A DNA stretch of 64,000 bases from Bog-532 sp963720945 (GTDB taxonomy: Bacteria > Actinomycetota > Actinomycetes > Streptosporangiales > Streptosporangiaceae): the NCBI GenBank assembly GCA_963720945.1, contig CAVRHH010000029.1, positions 124,001 to 188,000 of the forward strand, written 5' to 3'. A model generated the notes under the pieces. The model made no database searches and was not told where the DNA came from. It worked only from the letters and a program-made list of their open reading frames with translations. Positions 43,467 through 52,425 of the stretch are shown piece by piece. Each line of letters opens with the position of its first letter. Position 1 is the stretch's first letter. A program made the translations under genes and the position numbers.

Positions 43467-43760
43467 ATGGACGAGGACAACGACGGCAGGTTCCCCGACG
43501 AGAGCGCGGTGGAAGTCCGCTACCCGCGAGACAAGCAGGATGAGCAGGGCGATCGGTCGACGTGGCCGTGGCTACCGGGTTCGATTCTAGAGCAGTGCGG
43601 CCCGGATGAGTGGCATGTCTGTGTGCATGTCCGTGAGCTGGCCGTGCTGCGGGACGGGCGGCGGGCACCGCGCGGGACGGCCAGCCGGAACCTGTACTAC
43701 CCGTGCTGTTTCCGGGACAGCTCGGAGATCCGGCGCGCCACGGACGGGGCCGAGCTGTGA
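43467..43760 (+). CDS. Cassette gene A, copy 2 (intact): MDEDNDGRFPD family protein
   Basis: 97 aa, the only full-length copy. Acidic start MDEDNDGRFPD, then VEVRYPR, WPWLPGSI, EQCGPDEWHVCVHVREL and the cysteine-rich end YPCCFRDSSEIRRA. Cys44, Cys51, Cys80 and Cys81 could bind a metal. There is no signal peptide or membrane helix. I do not recognise the family. The WPWLPG...CGPDEW...V..L core suggests a small beta-rich fold. It is coupled to gene B by GTGA overlap. Confidence 0.75.
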   Translation: MDEDNDGRFPDESAVEVRYPRDKQDEQGDRSTWPWLPGSILEQCGPDEWHVCVHVRELAVLRDGRRAPRGTASRNLYYPCCFRDSSEIRRATDGAEL

Positions 43761-43996
43761 TCCCCGCGGCGGTCGCGGACAGCTGGCCGTTCTGGCTGGC
43801 GATCATCGATGTGCTGGCCGGGGTGTACATCCTGCCCACCATGATCGGCATCGCCCGCCAAGTGGAATGCCTTGGTTCGGTCATCTGCCTGAACGCGTTC
43901 CCGGTCGGGTGGCCTGCGGCGCTGATCCTTGCCTGCCTGATGCCTCGGAAGGAGATCAACCACACTCCTCACCGGCAGTGGCCAGGCGGGCGGTAG
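43757..43996 (+). CDS. Cassette gene B, copy 2: two-TM Imm-superinfect-like protein
   Basis: 79 aa from the GTG at 43757. It matches copy 1 over nearly its whole length: IPAAVADSWPFWLAIIDVLA, YILPTMIGIARQVE, VICLNAFPVGWPAALILACL, MPRKEIN. The LPT-IA-R and N-x-GW-x-AL pattern is that of superinfection-immunity membrane proteins. Conservation between the copies is higher at protein level in the helices than in the tails, as expected for genes under selection. Confidence 0.75.
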   Translation: MIPAAVADSWPFWLAIIDVLAGVYILPTMIGIARQVECLGSVICLNAFPVGWPAALILACLMPRKEINHTPHRQWPGGR

Positions 43997-44269
43997 AGCC
44001 GAGTTCTTCCTCGTCGGAGTAGCCGCCCTGGCAGTCGCCTAGCAGGATCCTCGCACTGCCAGGGCGCCTGCCGACTGAGAATGCCTACTGCGCCGACAGG
44101 CCCGTTACTGGATTGAGACATTCATCGCCTGGGATGCAGGCGATGGACCGGCCTTTCGACGCGTTAGCCTTCCTCACGGCTGACGTTTGCCGTGCCAGGA
44201 CAACAGAGCATGGGAGGCCACCGACTTCGCCCCGCAGGAGCCGACCGTCTAGCCTTACGATCGGGTGTC

Positions 44270-45358
44270 ATGCCAGCGAACCGGATGAACCGTGACGGGT
44301 TTTACGCTGCGATGGCGCCTCACGATGACGCGTGCCTCCGCAAGATCTTGTGGACCGTCTACTGGCGCGGGAACGCTCAGCTCCGCGAGCGCATCGAGGA
44401 CGAGCTGCGCCCGCAGGATCAGCCGAAGGTGAAGCCGAAGAAGGAGCTACCAGACCCGGACGACGTCTTGGCCGAGGTGACGACCTTCATCGAGCTGGCC
44501 AAGGACGGCGCCTATATGGCGGGAGACCGCCGGGTGCATCACACCGAGCGGTCGAAGTGGCGGTATACGTTCCGCCGGCTGGTAGCCGACGCGCTGGCGG
44601 CGCTGGCGGCCAACGACCCCGCACCAGCACAGCAGTCCGTCGCGAAGATTGTCGATCTGGCCTGCGATATGAAGAGATACGACTATTTCCACTCTGACGA
44701 TCCGGTAGAGGCCGCCAAGTTCGTGGTATCGGAGGCCGTGGCCGCGTTGTGGGAGTCGGTACTCCGGCATGATGGTTTCGCGGCGTTCGCCGACTGCGTG
44801 CCGGAGCAGCTCGTCCGCTGGGAGGCAGGCTACGGCTGGACCCGCCGGGGCTACGGTCAGGTGGCGGAAAGGGAGACGCCCCTAGCCAATCCGCTTGCCC
44901 GGTTGCTTACAACGCCGGATATGTGGCGGACGTTCGCCGAGTCCTACGTGGAGGCGCTGGAGGTGGCCGGACGCGCGGACCCCAAGCGACCGCGCACCGT
45001 GTACGGGACCTTCGATGAGACCAGTTACCGGCGCAAGGAGCGGGCGGACGACCTCGCCGCGTGGCACGAGATGCTCCTTGACCGGTTCGCGGGTACTCCC
45101 GAGGACGAACTGCTGGACCGGCTCGTCGCCAGCCCCGCATTCGCCGGGCCGGAACTCATCTTCCTGCGCGCGAGGATCGCGGAGCGCCGTGGTGACGTTT
45201 CCCAGGCCGCCACACTCGTCACCAAGTGCCTGAAGGAGATGCCCGGCCGCGAGGCGTACCTGGACTTCGCTGTTCAGGTCGGCGCCGAACTGCCGTCCCC
45301 CGCCCGCGACATCGCAGCCGAGCGCGCCCGGGTAGCCAAATACGCCCGGACGACCTGA
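44270..45358 (+). CDS. Hypothetical protein
   Basis: 362 aa from the ATG at 44270; the frame is open further upstream without similarity. A soluble helical protein, MNRDGFYAAMAPHDDACLRKILWTVYWRGNAQLRERIEDEL near the start, with a C-terminal repeat-like helical region (RLVASPAFAGPELIFLRARIAERRGDVSQAATLVTKCLKEMPG) that resembles TPR-type helices. I do not recognise the family. Clean frame, normal codon use. It sits between the cassette and MntA/HepT. Confidence 0.65.
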   Translation: MPANRMNRDGFYAAMAPHDDACLRKILWTVYWRGNAQLRERIEDELRPQDQPKVKPKKELPDPDDVLAEVTTFIELAKDGAYMAGDRRVHHTERSKWRYTFRRLVADALAALAANDPAPAQQSVAKIVDLACDMKRYDYFHSDDPVEAAKFVVSEAVAALWESVLRHDGFAAFADCVPEQLVRWEAGYGWTRRGYGQVAERETPLANPLARLLTTPDMWRTFAESYVEALEVAGRADPKRPRTVYGTFDETSYRRKERADDLAAWHEMLLDRFAGTPEDELLDRLVASPAFAGPELIFLRARIAERRGDVSQAATLVTKCLKEMPGREAYLDFAVQVGAELPSPARDIAAERARVAKYARTT

Positions 45359-45412
45359 CCAGATCTCTGGCGATACCCCACCGCTCCTCAGACCTGATCC
45401 GCGACTACGGGC

Positions 45413-45838
45413 TCATTTTCCAGGGGCCGATTCGGCTGCTGTCCCGGGGTCGGTCTCCGGCTCCGGGACCGGTCCTGTTTCATAGGTGCGCGCCAGGTCG
45501 GGGAACTCTGCGCGCATGATCGCCATCGCCTGCTCCTCCAGGAGCGGGACTTCGTCCTGCGCGATCTTCCAGACAACCGCCCAGTCAACGCCGAAGTATT
45601 TATGCACCGCGAGGTTACGGAAAGCCCGGATCTGCCGCCAGGCCACGTCCGGATAGCGGTCCCGCAGGGCGTCCGGAAGGGCGCTGGCGATCTCTCCCAG
45701 CAGGAGCAGCCGGTACAGGACCGCGTCCCGCCGCAGCCGGTCCTGGTCCCACTGCCCGCGGCTTATGCCGTCCAGATACTCCCGGACGGCTTGTGTATTG
45801 TCTACAAGATCGGCGACGTACAGTTCGTCACGCCGCAT
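45413..45838 (-). CDS. hepT: HepT-like ribonuclease toxin
   Basis: 141 aa. MRRDELYVADLVDNTQAVREYL begins the HEPN domain; the RNase motif R-x4-H-x-Y is RNLAVHKY in full. HepT toxins cleave RNA or tRNA and are silenced by MntA, which adds AMP to the tyrosine of this motif. A Pro/Glu-rich C-terminal tail is extra. The ATG at 45838 lies 11 bases inside the mntA frame, so the pair is coupled. The longer frame upstream is an artefact. Confidence 0.92.
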   Translation of the reverse strand: MRRDELYVADLVDNTQAVREYLDGISRGQWDQDRLRRDAVLYRLLLLGEIASALPDALRDRYPDVAWRQIRAFRNLAVHKYFGVDWAVVWKIAQDEVPLLEEQAMAIMRAEFPDLARTYETGPVPEPETDPGTAAESAPGK

Positions 45839-46127
45839 ACAGGACCTGCGCGTCGGCGAGGACCTGATCCCGGATGACCCGGTGCAAGCCATCCTTGGGG
45901 ACAAGGTCAACAGGCCGGCCGAAGAGCTTCTCCAGGTCCTCCTGCAACGCGAAATACGACATGCCCAGGTCATTGCCGGGAACGCGCACGTAGAGCAAGT
46001 CCACATCACTGTCCGGCCGCGCATCGCCGCGCGCAACCGACCCGAAAACTGACAGCTCCGCTATGCCGTACTTCCCGCACAGCTCGGCAAGCCGCAGCCC
46101 CATCGCCCTGATCTCGTCCAAGGTCAC
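45828..46127 (-). CDS. mntA: MntA-like nucleotidyltransferase antitoxin
   Basis: 99 aa. GSVARGDARPDSDVDLL is the minimal nucleotidyltransferase motif GSxARGDxxxxSDxD, with both metal-binding aspartates. It is the polyAMPylating antitoxin partner of HepT. GTG start at 46127; its end overlaps hepT. Confidence 0.92.
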   Translation of the reverse strand: MTLDEIRAMGLRLAELCGKYGIAELSVFGSVARGDARPDSDVDLLYVRVPGNDLGMSYFALQEDLEKLFGRPVDLVPKDGLHRVIRDQVLADAQVLYAA

Positions 46128-46417
46128 GCGTCACGCTCCTCCCTCGGCCTATGCAGGAGTTTACGGCGCGGACGCATCGAGCCGAGGAAACCGGACACAG
46201 AAACCACAGTCTGCCGTCCGTCACCACAGCCGGGGCTGCCTGCTGGGGCCATGTGCCCGATGCGGAGCTGTCCCGACACGCACAGACCCGCCTACGCCGT
46301 GCCCGACCGCGGTCTGCCGGAGCCACGCTGGACACTAGCCTCACGCGCTGCCACTCGCCAGCACGCGGGAAAACCCTGGACTGAGCCAGCAGGTATCCAC
46401 TGTTTTCCCAGATCAAC
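46128..46417. other. Upstream region of MntA/HepT, no gene seen
   Basis: About 290 bp of sequence with no supported gene. It presumably contains the mntA promoter. Open frames here lack starts and similarity. Confidence 0.4.
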
Positions 46418-46579
46418 GGCTATATCTGCGTATGCAGCCATATTCCTCTATGCCGGCGCCACCACCGGTGCAAGCAGGCACCACGATGGGCGCTCCAGCA
46501 GCCACACCCCGGCACCATGATCTGGACCACCCCCGCCGGCCGCAAGTACACCACCGGGCCCACCATCTACCACCTATAA
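46418..46579 (+). pseudogene. C-terminal remnant of a DUF222/HNH endonuclease protein
   Basis: One frame reads PLCRRHHRCKQAPRWALQQP, then GTMIWTTPAGRKYTTGPTIY and a stop. This is the HNH end plus the WTTPAGRxYTT tail of the 13E12-type (DUF222) proteins of actinobacteria. Everything before the HNH motif is missing. Confidence 0.7.
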
Positions 46580-46620
46580 CAGACACAGACACAAGACAGC
46601 CCGGACAGCCACGAAGCAGG

Positions 46621-47601
46621 CTAACTGCTCGGGTGCGCGGACGGGTGGGCCGGTGACTGGCCGATCTGCAGCGACCCGCCGCCACTGGTCACCGTAATGG
46701 AACGGCGGGCGGTGGAGTCGGTAGCGAACCCCACCGATTGCGGGCCGCCGTCGCTCTCGGCGATCACCGCGTACAGCCCACTGGGTACGGTCAGCATCGC
46801 CGGGCCGCCGTCGGTGCTGAGCGTTACCGTGTCCGGTGCCGTGGAGAAGTCGATCCGCGCCGAACCGCCGCCCGTGCTGGCCGTGGCCATCGCGGCGTTG
46901 ACGCCCTGCATGAACAGCGGCCCACCGCCGGTGTCGGCGCGCAACGTGCCGGCCAGCCCGTTCACCTGCAGCGAGCCACCGTCGGTGCTGACCGTCAGCG
47001 GCCCGTCGATCTGCGCGGCAGTCACCGGCCCGCCACCGGAATCCACGTTCGCCTCGGCCGTCTCGTACAGCTGCAGCGACCCGCCTTCGGTGCTGGCGGT
47101 CAGCGGTCCATTGATGTGCGCGATGCTCATCGGACCGCCACCGGAATCGACGTTTGCCCCGGCAGCCCCGTCAACGGTAACGGGGCCACCGTCGGTCGCC
47201 GCGGTGACGGCCACGCTGGACGGCACGATCACCGCGAAACTGACGGTGCAGTCGGATGTCGCGCACACCGGGTCGGCCAGCGTCAGGCGGCCGCCGGACA
47301 CCGATTGCACCACTCCGGGCGGGTCGCCGTCCTGGCTGTCGTAGCTGAGCGCCTCGGTGACCTGGACGTGGCGCACCGGTCCGGTCCTCACCTGCACTGA
47401 GCCGCCGTTGCTCTGCACGTCCATACTGGTGACGTTCTGGTCCACGGTCAGCGAGCGGGTCACAGTATCCGGCGGCGGCTGCCTGTGCCAGGGATTGCCG
47501 GGCGCGGTGACCAGGCGCACGCCGGGGACCACGAGTACGGCGGCGGTCACCAGGCCGCTGAGGCCCCAGACCCAGCGGCCCGGGACGGCTACCGCGCGCA
47601 T
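46621..47601 (-). CDS. DUF4097-type beta-repeat membrane protein
   Basis: 326 aa. One N-terminal transmembrane helix (WVWGLSGLVTAAVLVVPGVRLV) anchors an extracytoplasmic repeat domain: successive TDGGPVTVDGAAGANVDSGGG, GPLTASTEGGSLQL and GPLTVSTDGGSLQV units, the DUF4097 beta-strand repeat. Similar domains occur in LiaF/LiaX-linked envelope stress systems and may sense or modulate the kinase. Its ATG lies 13 bases inside the histidine kinase gene end, so the two are cotranscribed. Confidence 0.88.
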   Translation of the reverse strand: MRAVAVPGRWVWGLSGLVTAAVLVVPGVRLVTAPGNPWHRQPPPDTVTRSLTVDQNVTSMDVQSNGGSVQVRTGPVRHVQVTEALSYDSQDGDPPGVVQSVSGGRLTLADPVCATSDCTVSFAVIVPSSVAVTAATDGGPVTVDGAAGANVDSGGGPMSIAHINGPLTASTEGGSLQLYETAEANVDSGGGPVTAAQIDGPLTVSTDGGSLQVNGLAGTLRADTGGGPLFMQGVNAAMATASTGGGSARIDFSTAPDTVTLSTDGGPAMLTVPSGLYAVIAESDGGPQSVGFATDSTARRSITVTSGGGSLQIGQSPAHPSAHPSS

Positions 47602-48881
47602 GGCAGGTCCACTGTGAGCAGGGTCGGCCCGCCGGGCGGGCTGGCGATCTCGAAGGTTCCGTCCACCGACTCGGCGCGTTTGGCCAGCCCGGCCAGGCCG
47701 GTACCGCCGCCCGGGACAGCGCCGCCCACACCATCGTCGCTGACGATGATGTGCAGCCGGTCCCCCGCACGCTGCACGAACACCTCGGCCTGGGTCGCCT
47801 GGGCATGCTTAGTAATGTTGGTCAGTCCCTCGGAAACCACGAAGTAGGCGACCGCCTCGATCGTGGGCGGCGGCCGGCGGGGCACGTCCACGGTCAGCCG
47901 GACCGGGATCGGCATCCGCGCGGTCACCCCAGACAGCGCCGCGTCCAGGCCGCGATCCTCGAGCACCGGCGGATGCAGGCCGCGGATCAGGTTGCGAAGC
48001 TCGGAGAGCGCGGCCTTGGTCTCCTCGTGGGCCTCCGCGATGACCTGGTGTGCCTGCGCCGCGTCGGCCGGGGTCGCTCGGGCCATGCCCAGCCGTATGG
48101 CGAGCGAGACCAGCCGCTGCTGGGTGCCGTCGTGCAGGTCCCGCTCCAGGCGGCGCCGTTCGGCGTCGGCCGCGTCGACCGCGCCGGCCCGGGTCTGGGT
48201 CAGCTGCTCCACCCGGAGCTGCAGTTCCTCCGCGCGGCCCGGGCCCAGCAGCGCCCGGGCGGCCCGGGCGTCGAGCGCGCCGACCGCAGCGGTCAGCCAC
48301 GGCGCGGCGAGCAGGAGCGCGACACCGCCCGCGGTCAGGTACACGTCCGTCGGGACATGGAGCACCCGCAGGACATTCGGCGGAGACGACTGGCCGCGTT
48401 GCAGCAGGCTGCCCTGGGGCTCGGTCCGGGCGTAGGTATACAGCAGCGTGTACAGGACGCCCGCGACCCACATCCCGAAGGCGGCGGCCGCGGCCACGGC
48501 CAGCGCCGGCCCGGCCAGGAGGTGGTATCCGGCCTGCTGCCAGGTCGCCCGGGATCGCGCCGCGGCAGCGATCCCCTGCAGGCTCAGCCGGTTCGGTATG
48601 CCCGGCCGCGGCGGTATCGCCACCCCGGCCGTGACCCGCAGCCGGTGGCGCTGGATCCGGGTGAGCCACGGCAGCGCGACGAAGACGAGCGCGAGGCCAA
48701 GAAGGGGGAGCGGCCATTTGGGATGAACGGCAATGATCGGCGCCATCACAACGAACAGCGCGACGATTTGCGCCGGGATCCCGCCCACCAGGAACAGGGT
48801 CTGGCGCCACGCCGCCGGCGACCACGGGACGCGGCGGTAACGCAGCGCGGGTGCGTCGCGGCGGAGGGCAGGAGCGGCCAT
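47589..48881 (-). CDS. Sensor histidine kinase, NarL/LiaS type
   Basis: 430 aa. Four to five N-terminal membrane helices (for example TLFLVGGIPAQIVALFVVMAPIIAV and PALAVAAAAAFGMWVAGVLYTLL), then the HisKA_3 box RRRLERDLHDGTQQRLVSLAIRLG with the phospho-acceptor His, and a HATPase with VSEGLTNITKHAQA and DDGVGGAVPGGGTGLAGLAKR. I start at the ATG at 48881; a GTG three codons earlier is possible. Its response regulator is probably the 52426 gene on the far side of the divergent ABC operon. Confidence 0.9.
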   Translation of the reverse strand: MAAPALRRDAPALRYRRVPWSPAAWRQTLFLVGGIPAQIVALFVVMAPIIAVHPKWPLPLLGLALVFVALPWLTRIQRHRLRVTAGVAIPPRPGIPNRLSLQGIAAAARSRATWQQAGYHLLAGPALAVAAAAAFGMWVAGVLYTLLYTYARTEPQGSLLQRGQSSPPNVLRVLHVPTDVYLTAGGVALLLAAPWLTAAVGALDARAARALLGPGRAEELQLRVEQLTQTRAGAVDAADAERRRLERDLHDGTQQRLVSLAIRLGMARATPADAAQAHQVIAEAHEETKAALSELRNLIRGLHPPVLEDRGLDAALSGVTARMPIPVRLTVDVPRRPPPTIEAVAYFVVSEGLTNITKHAQATQAEVFVQRAGDRLHIIVSDDGVGGAVPGGGTGLAGLAKRAESVDGTFEIASPPGGPTLLTVDLPCAR

Positions 48882-49158
48882 AAGTCCCACGCTACGTGGC
48901 CGACGGTCACGGCTCCATGCAGAGCGGTTCACGATCGCGGGTGGTGCTAGCCATACCCCCGATTCGGGGTCCTGGGCCAGTGTGCGCGGGCGTTCCGAGG
49001 GCCCATGCTGGCTGCGCGGCCGGGCCTCCAGAGCCCGGGGCGGCCGGGCCTCCAGGGCCTGGTGCCCGGGCCCGCTGCTGCACGGGCCGCCCGCTGGTCC
49101 CGGGCCGTCTGATGATTCCTGGCCCAGCGGGGCCCGTTCCGTACCCGAGAGGATCCCG

Positions 49159-49881
49159 ATGCGAGAGCACAGAATGTCCGGCGACGTGATCCGGCTGGCC
49201 AGTGAGGTGATCCGGCTGGACGGCGTGACCAAGACCTACCAGGCCGGTGTCGCGCCGGCGCTGGCGGACGTCAGCATGGGGGTGGCGGCCGGGGAGGTGG
49301 TGGCCGTCATGGGCCCGTCGGGCAGCGGCAAGTCCACGCTGCTCAACCTCATCGCGGGGCTGGACCGGCCCACCACCGGCACGGTCACCGTAGCGGGCAG
49401 GCGGATCGACAGCCTGAGCGAGAGCGCACTGGCCCGGTTTCGCGCCCGGCACGTCGGGATCATCTTCCAGTTCTTCAACCTGCTGGACGACCTCACCGTG
49501 GAAGACAACGTGCTGCTGCCCGCCCAGCTCGCCGGGGCGTCCCGGCGGCAGGCACGGGCCCGGGCCGGCGAGCTGCTGGCGCGGATGGGCATCGAGGAGC
49601 ACCGCGATGCCTACCCGGCGCGGCTGTCCGGGGGGCAGCGGCAGCGGGTGGCGATCGCGCGGGCGCTGGTGAACTCACCGGAGCTGCTGCTGGCCGACGA
49701 GCCGACCGGGGCACTGGACACCGCCACCGGCGAGGAGATCGGGAAGCTGCTGCGCCAGCTCAACGAGGGCGGGCAGACGCTGGTGCTGGTCACGCACGAC
49801 CGGATGCTGGCGGAACGGTACGCGGCCCGCACCGTGCAGCTCGTGGACGGCCACGTCGCCACCGTGGGGGTGCCGGCATGA
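49159..49881 (+). CDS. ABC transporter ATP-binding protein (MacB/LolD type)
   Basis: 240 aa. Walker A GPSGSGKST, Q-loop FQFFNLLDDLTV, signature LSGGQRQRVAIARAL, Walker B LLLADEPTGALD and H-loop VTHD are all present. ATG at 49159 with GAGAGGA five bases upstream. It pairs with the FtsX permease, its stop overlapping the next ATG. Such pairs extrude or sense peptides and envelope-active compounds. Confidence 0.95.
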   Translation: MREHRMSGDVIRLASEVIRLDGVTKTYQAGVAPALADVSMGVAAGEVVAVMGPSGSGKSTLLNLIAGLDRPTTGTVTVAGRRIDSLSESALARFRARHVGIIFQFFNLLDDLTVEDNVLLPAQLAGASRRQARARAGELLARMGIEEHRDAYPARLSGGQRQRVAIARALVNSPELLLADEPTGALDTATGEEIGKLLRQLNEGGQTLVLVTHDRMLAERYAARTVQLVDGHVATVGVPA

Positions 49882-52388
49882 GCCGGCTCAGGGCAGCCGG
49901 GACGAGACGGCCGGGAGCAGCCGGGACGAGACGGCCGGGAGCAGCCGGGACGAGACGGCCGGGACCGTCCGGGAGCGGGTCCGCCCTGCACTGGCTGGGC
50001 GCGATACGGACCGCCACCGGCGGGATGCTGCGGCACAAGGTGCAGGCGGCTGTGATCGGCATGGTGCTGCTGATCTCCACCGCTTCCGCCACGCTCGGCT
50101 TCGCGCTGCTCGCGGCCAGCAACGCGCCCTTCCAGAACGCGTTCAGCAGCCAGCACGGCGCGCACGTGACCGTCACCGTGAACCCGGCGCACGCCAGCCC
50201 GGCCGAGCTGGCCGCCACCAGGACCCTCGGCGGGGTCACCGCGGCGGCGGGGCCGTTCGCCGCGGCCACCGTCCCCGTGCAGCTCGGCGGGCAGCCATTC
50301 GGGCAGCTCATGCTGGCCGGACGGTCCTCGCCCGGCGGCCCGGTCGACGACGTGGTCATGAACGCCGGGCACTGGCCGGACGGTCCGGGCCAGGTGGTGC
50401 TGGACGGCACGGCGGCGCCGGGCGGTAACGACGGGCCGGGCCAAGGCGGCCTGCAGCTGGGCAGCGCTCTCACCGTCAGCGGGCCGCGAGCAACCGGCGC
50501 GACCGGCGGCCGGAAAACCGCCCCGGCCACCCTCACCCTCACCGTCGTCGGTTTCGCCAACTCGATCACGAATACCGCGGACGGCTGGGTCACCGGGGGC
50601 GAGGTCACCCAGCTGCAGGCGCTCGGCGCGCCGGCCAGCGCACAGATGATGTACCGGTTCACCCAGGCCAGCAGCTACGCACAGATCCGCGCCGACGTCG
50701 CCACGGTGACCAGGGCGCTGCCGCCGGGCAGCGTGACCGGCGCCGCCTCCTGGCTCACCGCGGAAAACGACGCCACCGGCAACGGCGCGATCATGGAACC
50801 GTTCGTCGTCGCCTTCGCGCTGATCGGCCTGGCGATGGCGGTGCTCATCGTGGGCAACGTGGTCAGCGGCGCGGTCGTCGCCGGGTACTACCGGATCGGC
50901 GTGCTGAAGAGCCTCGGCCTCACCCCGGCCCAGGTCGTGGTCGCGTACCTGAGCCGGGTCGGCTGGCCGGCCGTGGCCGGATGCCTGGCCGGGGTGGTCG
51001 CGGGCAACGTGCTGGCGGCCCCCGTCCTGCACGATTCGGCCGGCGCCTACGGCGTGGGCAGCCAGCAGGTCCCGTGGTGGGCCTCGGTCGCCGCGCCAAT
51101 CCTGATGCTCGCGCTCACGGCGCTCGCCGCGCTCGGGCCCGCGCTGCGCGCCGGGCGGCTGTCCGCCGTGCAGGCCATCGCGGCGGGCCGGGCCCCCCGC
51201 ACCGGCCGCGGGTACGCCGCGCACCGCCTCGCCGCCCGGCTGCACCTGCCGCGCCCGGTCGGGCTCGGTCTCGCCGCACCGTTCGCCAGGCCCGCCCGGA
51301 CGGCGGTGAGCCTGGCCGCGATCGCGTTCGGGGCCACCGCAGTGATCTTCGCGTTCGGCCTGAACTCCTCGCTGAGCCGGGCCGCGCAGAGCCAGACCCA
51401 CGCCGCCACCGTCCCGGTGCAAATCCAGCAGGTGGGCCCGGGCGCCGGCCCGCAGCAGGTGCCCGACGCGGCGCAGGACACGGCGGTGACCACGGCCCTG
51501 CGCGCCCAGCCGGGCACGCAGCACGACGTCGCGGTGTACGGCAATCAGGTCAAGGTGCCCGGCATCGCGGGGAACGTCTTCGCCGAGGCGTTCGGCGGGG
51601 ACGCCGCCTGGATCGGTGACGGCCTGATCGCCGGGCACTGGTACGACGCGCCGGGTGAGGTGGACGTCAACACCGCGTTCCTCACCGAGAGCGGCCTCGC
51701 CGTCGGTGACACCCTCACCGTGAACACCGGCACCGCCGACGTCACGGCGCGGATCGCCGGGGAGGTGTTCGACCCGTCCGGCGGCGACCCCAGGCTGTTC
51801 GGCAGCGCGCAGACGCTGCCCGGCATCGCCACGAGCCAGAACCTGCAGCAGTACGACGTGGGCCTGCGCCCCGGGACCAGCGCCTCCGGGTACATCCAGG
51901 GGGTGAACGAGGTACTGGGCGGGAACAGCCCCTGGCAGGCCAGCCCCCCGCAGGGCGGCCAGTTCTACACCATCGCCAGCAGCCTGATCAGCTTGCTGGC
52001 GCTCATGGTCGCGGCCGCCGCGGGGCTCGGCGTGCTCAACACCGTGCTGATGAGCACCCGGGACCGGGTGCACGACCTCGGGATCTACAAGGCGCTCGGC
52101 ATGCGGCCCAGCCAGATGCTCACCATGGTGGTGTGCTGGATCGCCGGTCCCGCCGTGCTGGCCGCGGCGATCGCGGCACCCGCCGCGGTGGCGCTGAACA
52201 CGGCCACCATTCGGGCCATGGCCGGTACCGCGCACACCGGCATACCGGCCAGCTTCACCCAGGTGTTCCCCCCGTCCCGGCTGGCGCTGCTGTCCCTGGC
52301 CGCGATCGCGATCGCGGCCGCCGGGGCCCTGCTGCCGGCGAGCTGGGCCGCCCGCGCCCGGCCGGCCGTCGCGCTGCGCACCGAATGA
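49878..52388 (+). CDS. FtsX/MacB-family ABC permease
   Basis: 836 aa. One helix near residues 57-80 (VIGMVLLISTASATLGFALLAA), a large extracytoplasmic domain, FtsX helices (AFALIGLAMAVLIVGNVVSGAVVA and following), a second extracytoplasmic domain, and a closing FtsX block (LISLLALMVAAAAGLGVLNTVLMSTRDRVHDLGIYKALGM). This is the two-FtsX layout of bacteriocin- or lipid-related permeases. The first 35 residues are an unusual AGTRRPGA repeat. Confidence 0.93.
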   Translation: MSRLRAAGTRRPGAAGTRRPGAAGTRRPGPSGSGSALHWLGAIRTATGGMLRHKVQAAVIGMVLLISTASATLGFALLAASNAPFQNAFSSQHGAHVTVTVNPAHASPAELAATRTLGGVTAAAGPFAAATVPVQLGGQPFGQLMLAGRSSPGGPVDDVVMNAGHWPDGPGQVVLDGTAAPGGNDGPGQGGLQLGSALTVSGPRATGATGGRKTAPATLTLTVVGFANSITNTADGWVTGGEVTQLQALGAPASAQMMYRFTQASSYAQIRADVATVTRALPPGSVTGAASWLTAENDATGNGAIMEPFVVAFALIGLAMAVLIVGNVVSGAVVAGYYRIGVLKSLGLTPAQVVVAYLSRVGWPAVAGCLAGVVAGNVLAAPVLHDSAGAYGVGSQQVPWWASVAAPILMLALTALAALGPALRAGRLSAVQAIAAGRAPRTGRGYAAHRLAARLHLPRPVGLGLAAPFARPARTAVSLAAIAFGATAVIFAFGLNSSLSRAAQSQTHAATVPVQIQQVGPGAGPQQVPDAAQDTAVTTALRAQPGTQHDVAVYGNQVKVPGIAGNVFAEAFGGDAAWIGDGLIAGHWYDAPGEVDVNTAFLTESGLAVGDTLTVNTGTADVTARIAGEVFDPSGGDPRLFGSAQTLPGIATSQNLQQYDVGLRPGTSASGYIQGVNEVLGGNSPWQASPPQGGQFYTIASSLISLLALMVAAAAGLGVLNTVLMSTRDRVHDLGIYKALGMRPSQMLTMVVCWIAGPAVLAAAIAAPAAVALNTATIRAMAGTAHTGIPASFTQVFPPSRLALLSLAAIAIAAAGALLPASWAARARPAVALRTE
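49893..49964. repeat. 24-bp tandem repeat at the 5' end of the permease gene, three copies
   Basis: The unit GCAGCCGGGACGAGACGGCC(GGGA) is exact at 49893, 49917 and 49941. It encodes repeated AGTRRPGA before the first membrane helix. Confidence 0.95.
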
Positions 52389-52425
52389 ACTCGCCGGCCG
52401 CGTGGGGCGGCGTAGCGTGGGTCCC

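Noticed and set aside
26850..46600. Integrated prophage or conjugative element
   Set aside because: No integrase, structural, packaging, replication or transfer genes and no tRNA attachment site were seen; only toxin-antitoxin genes and remnants.
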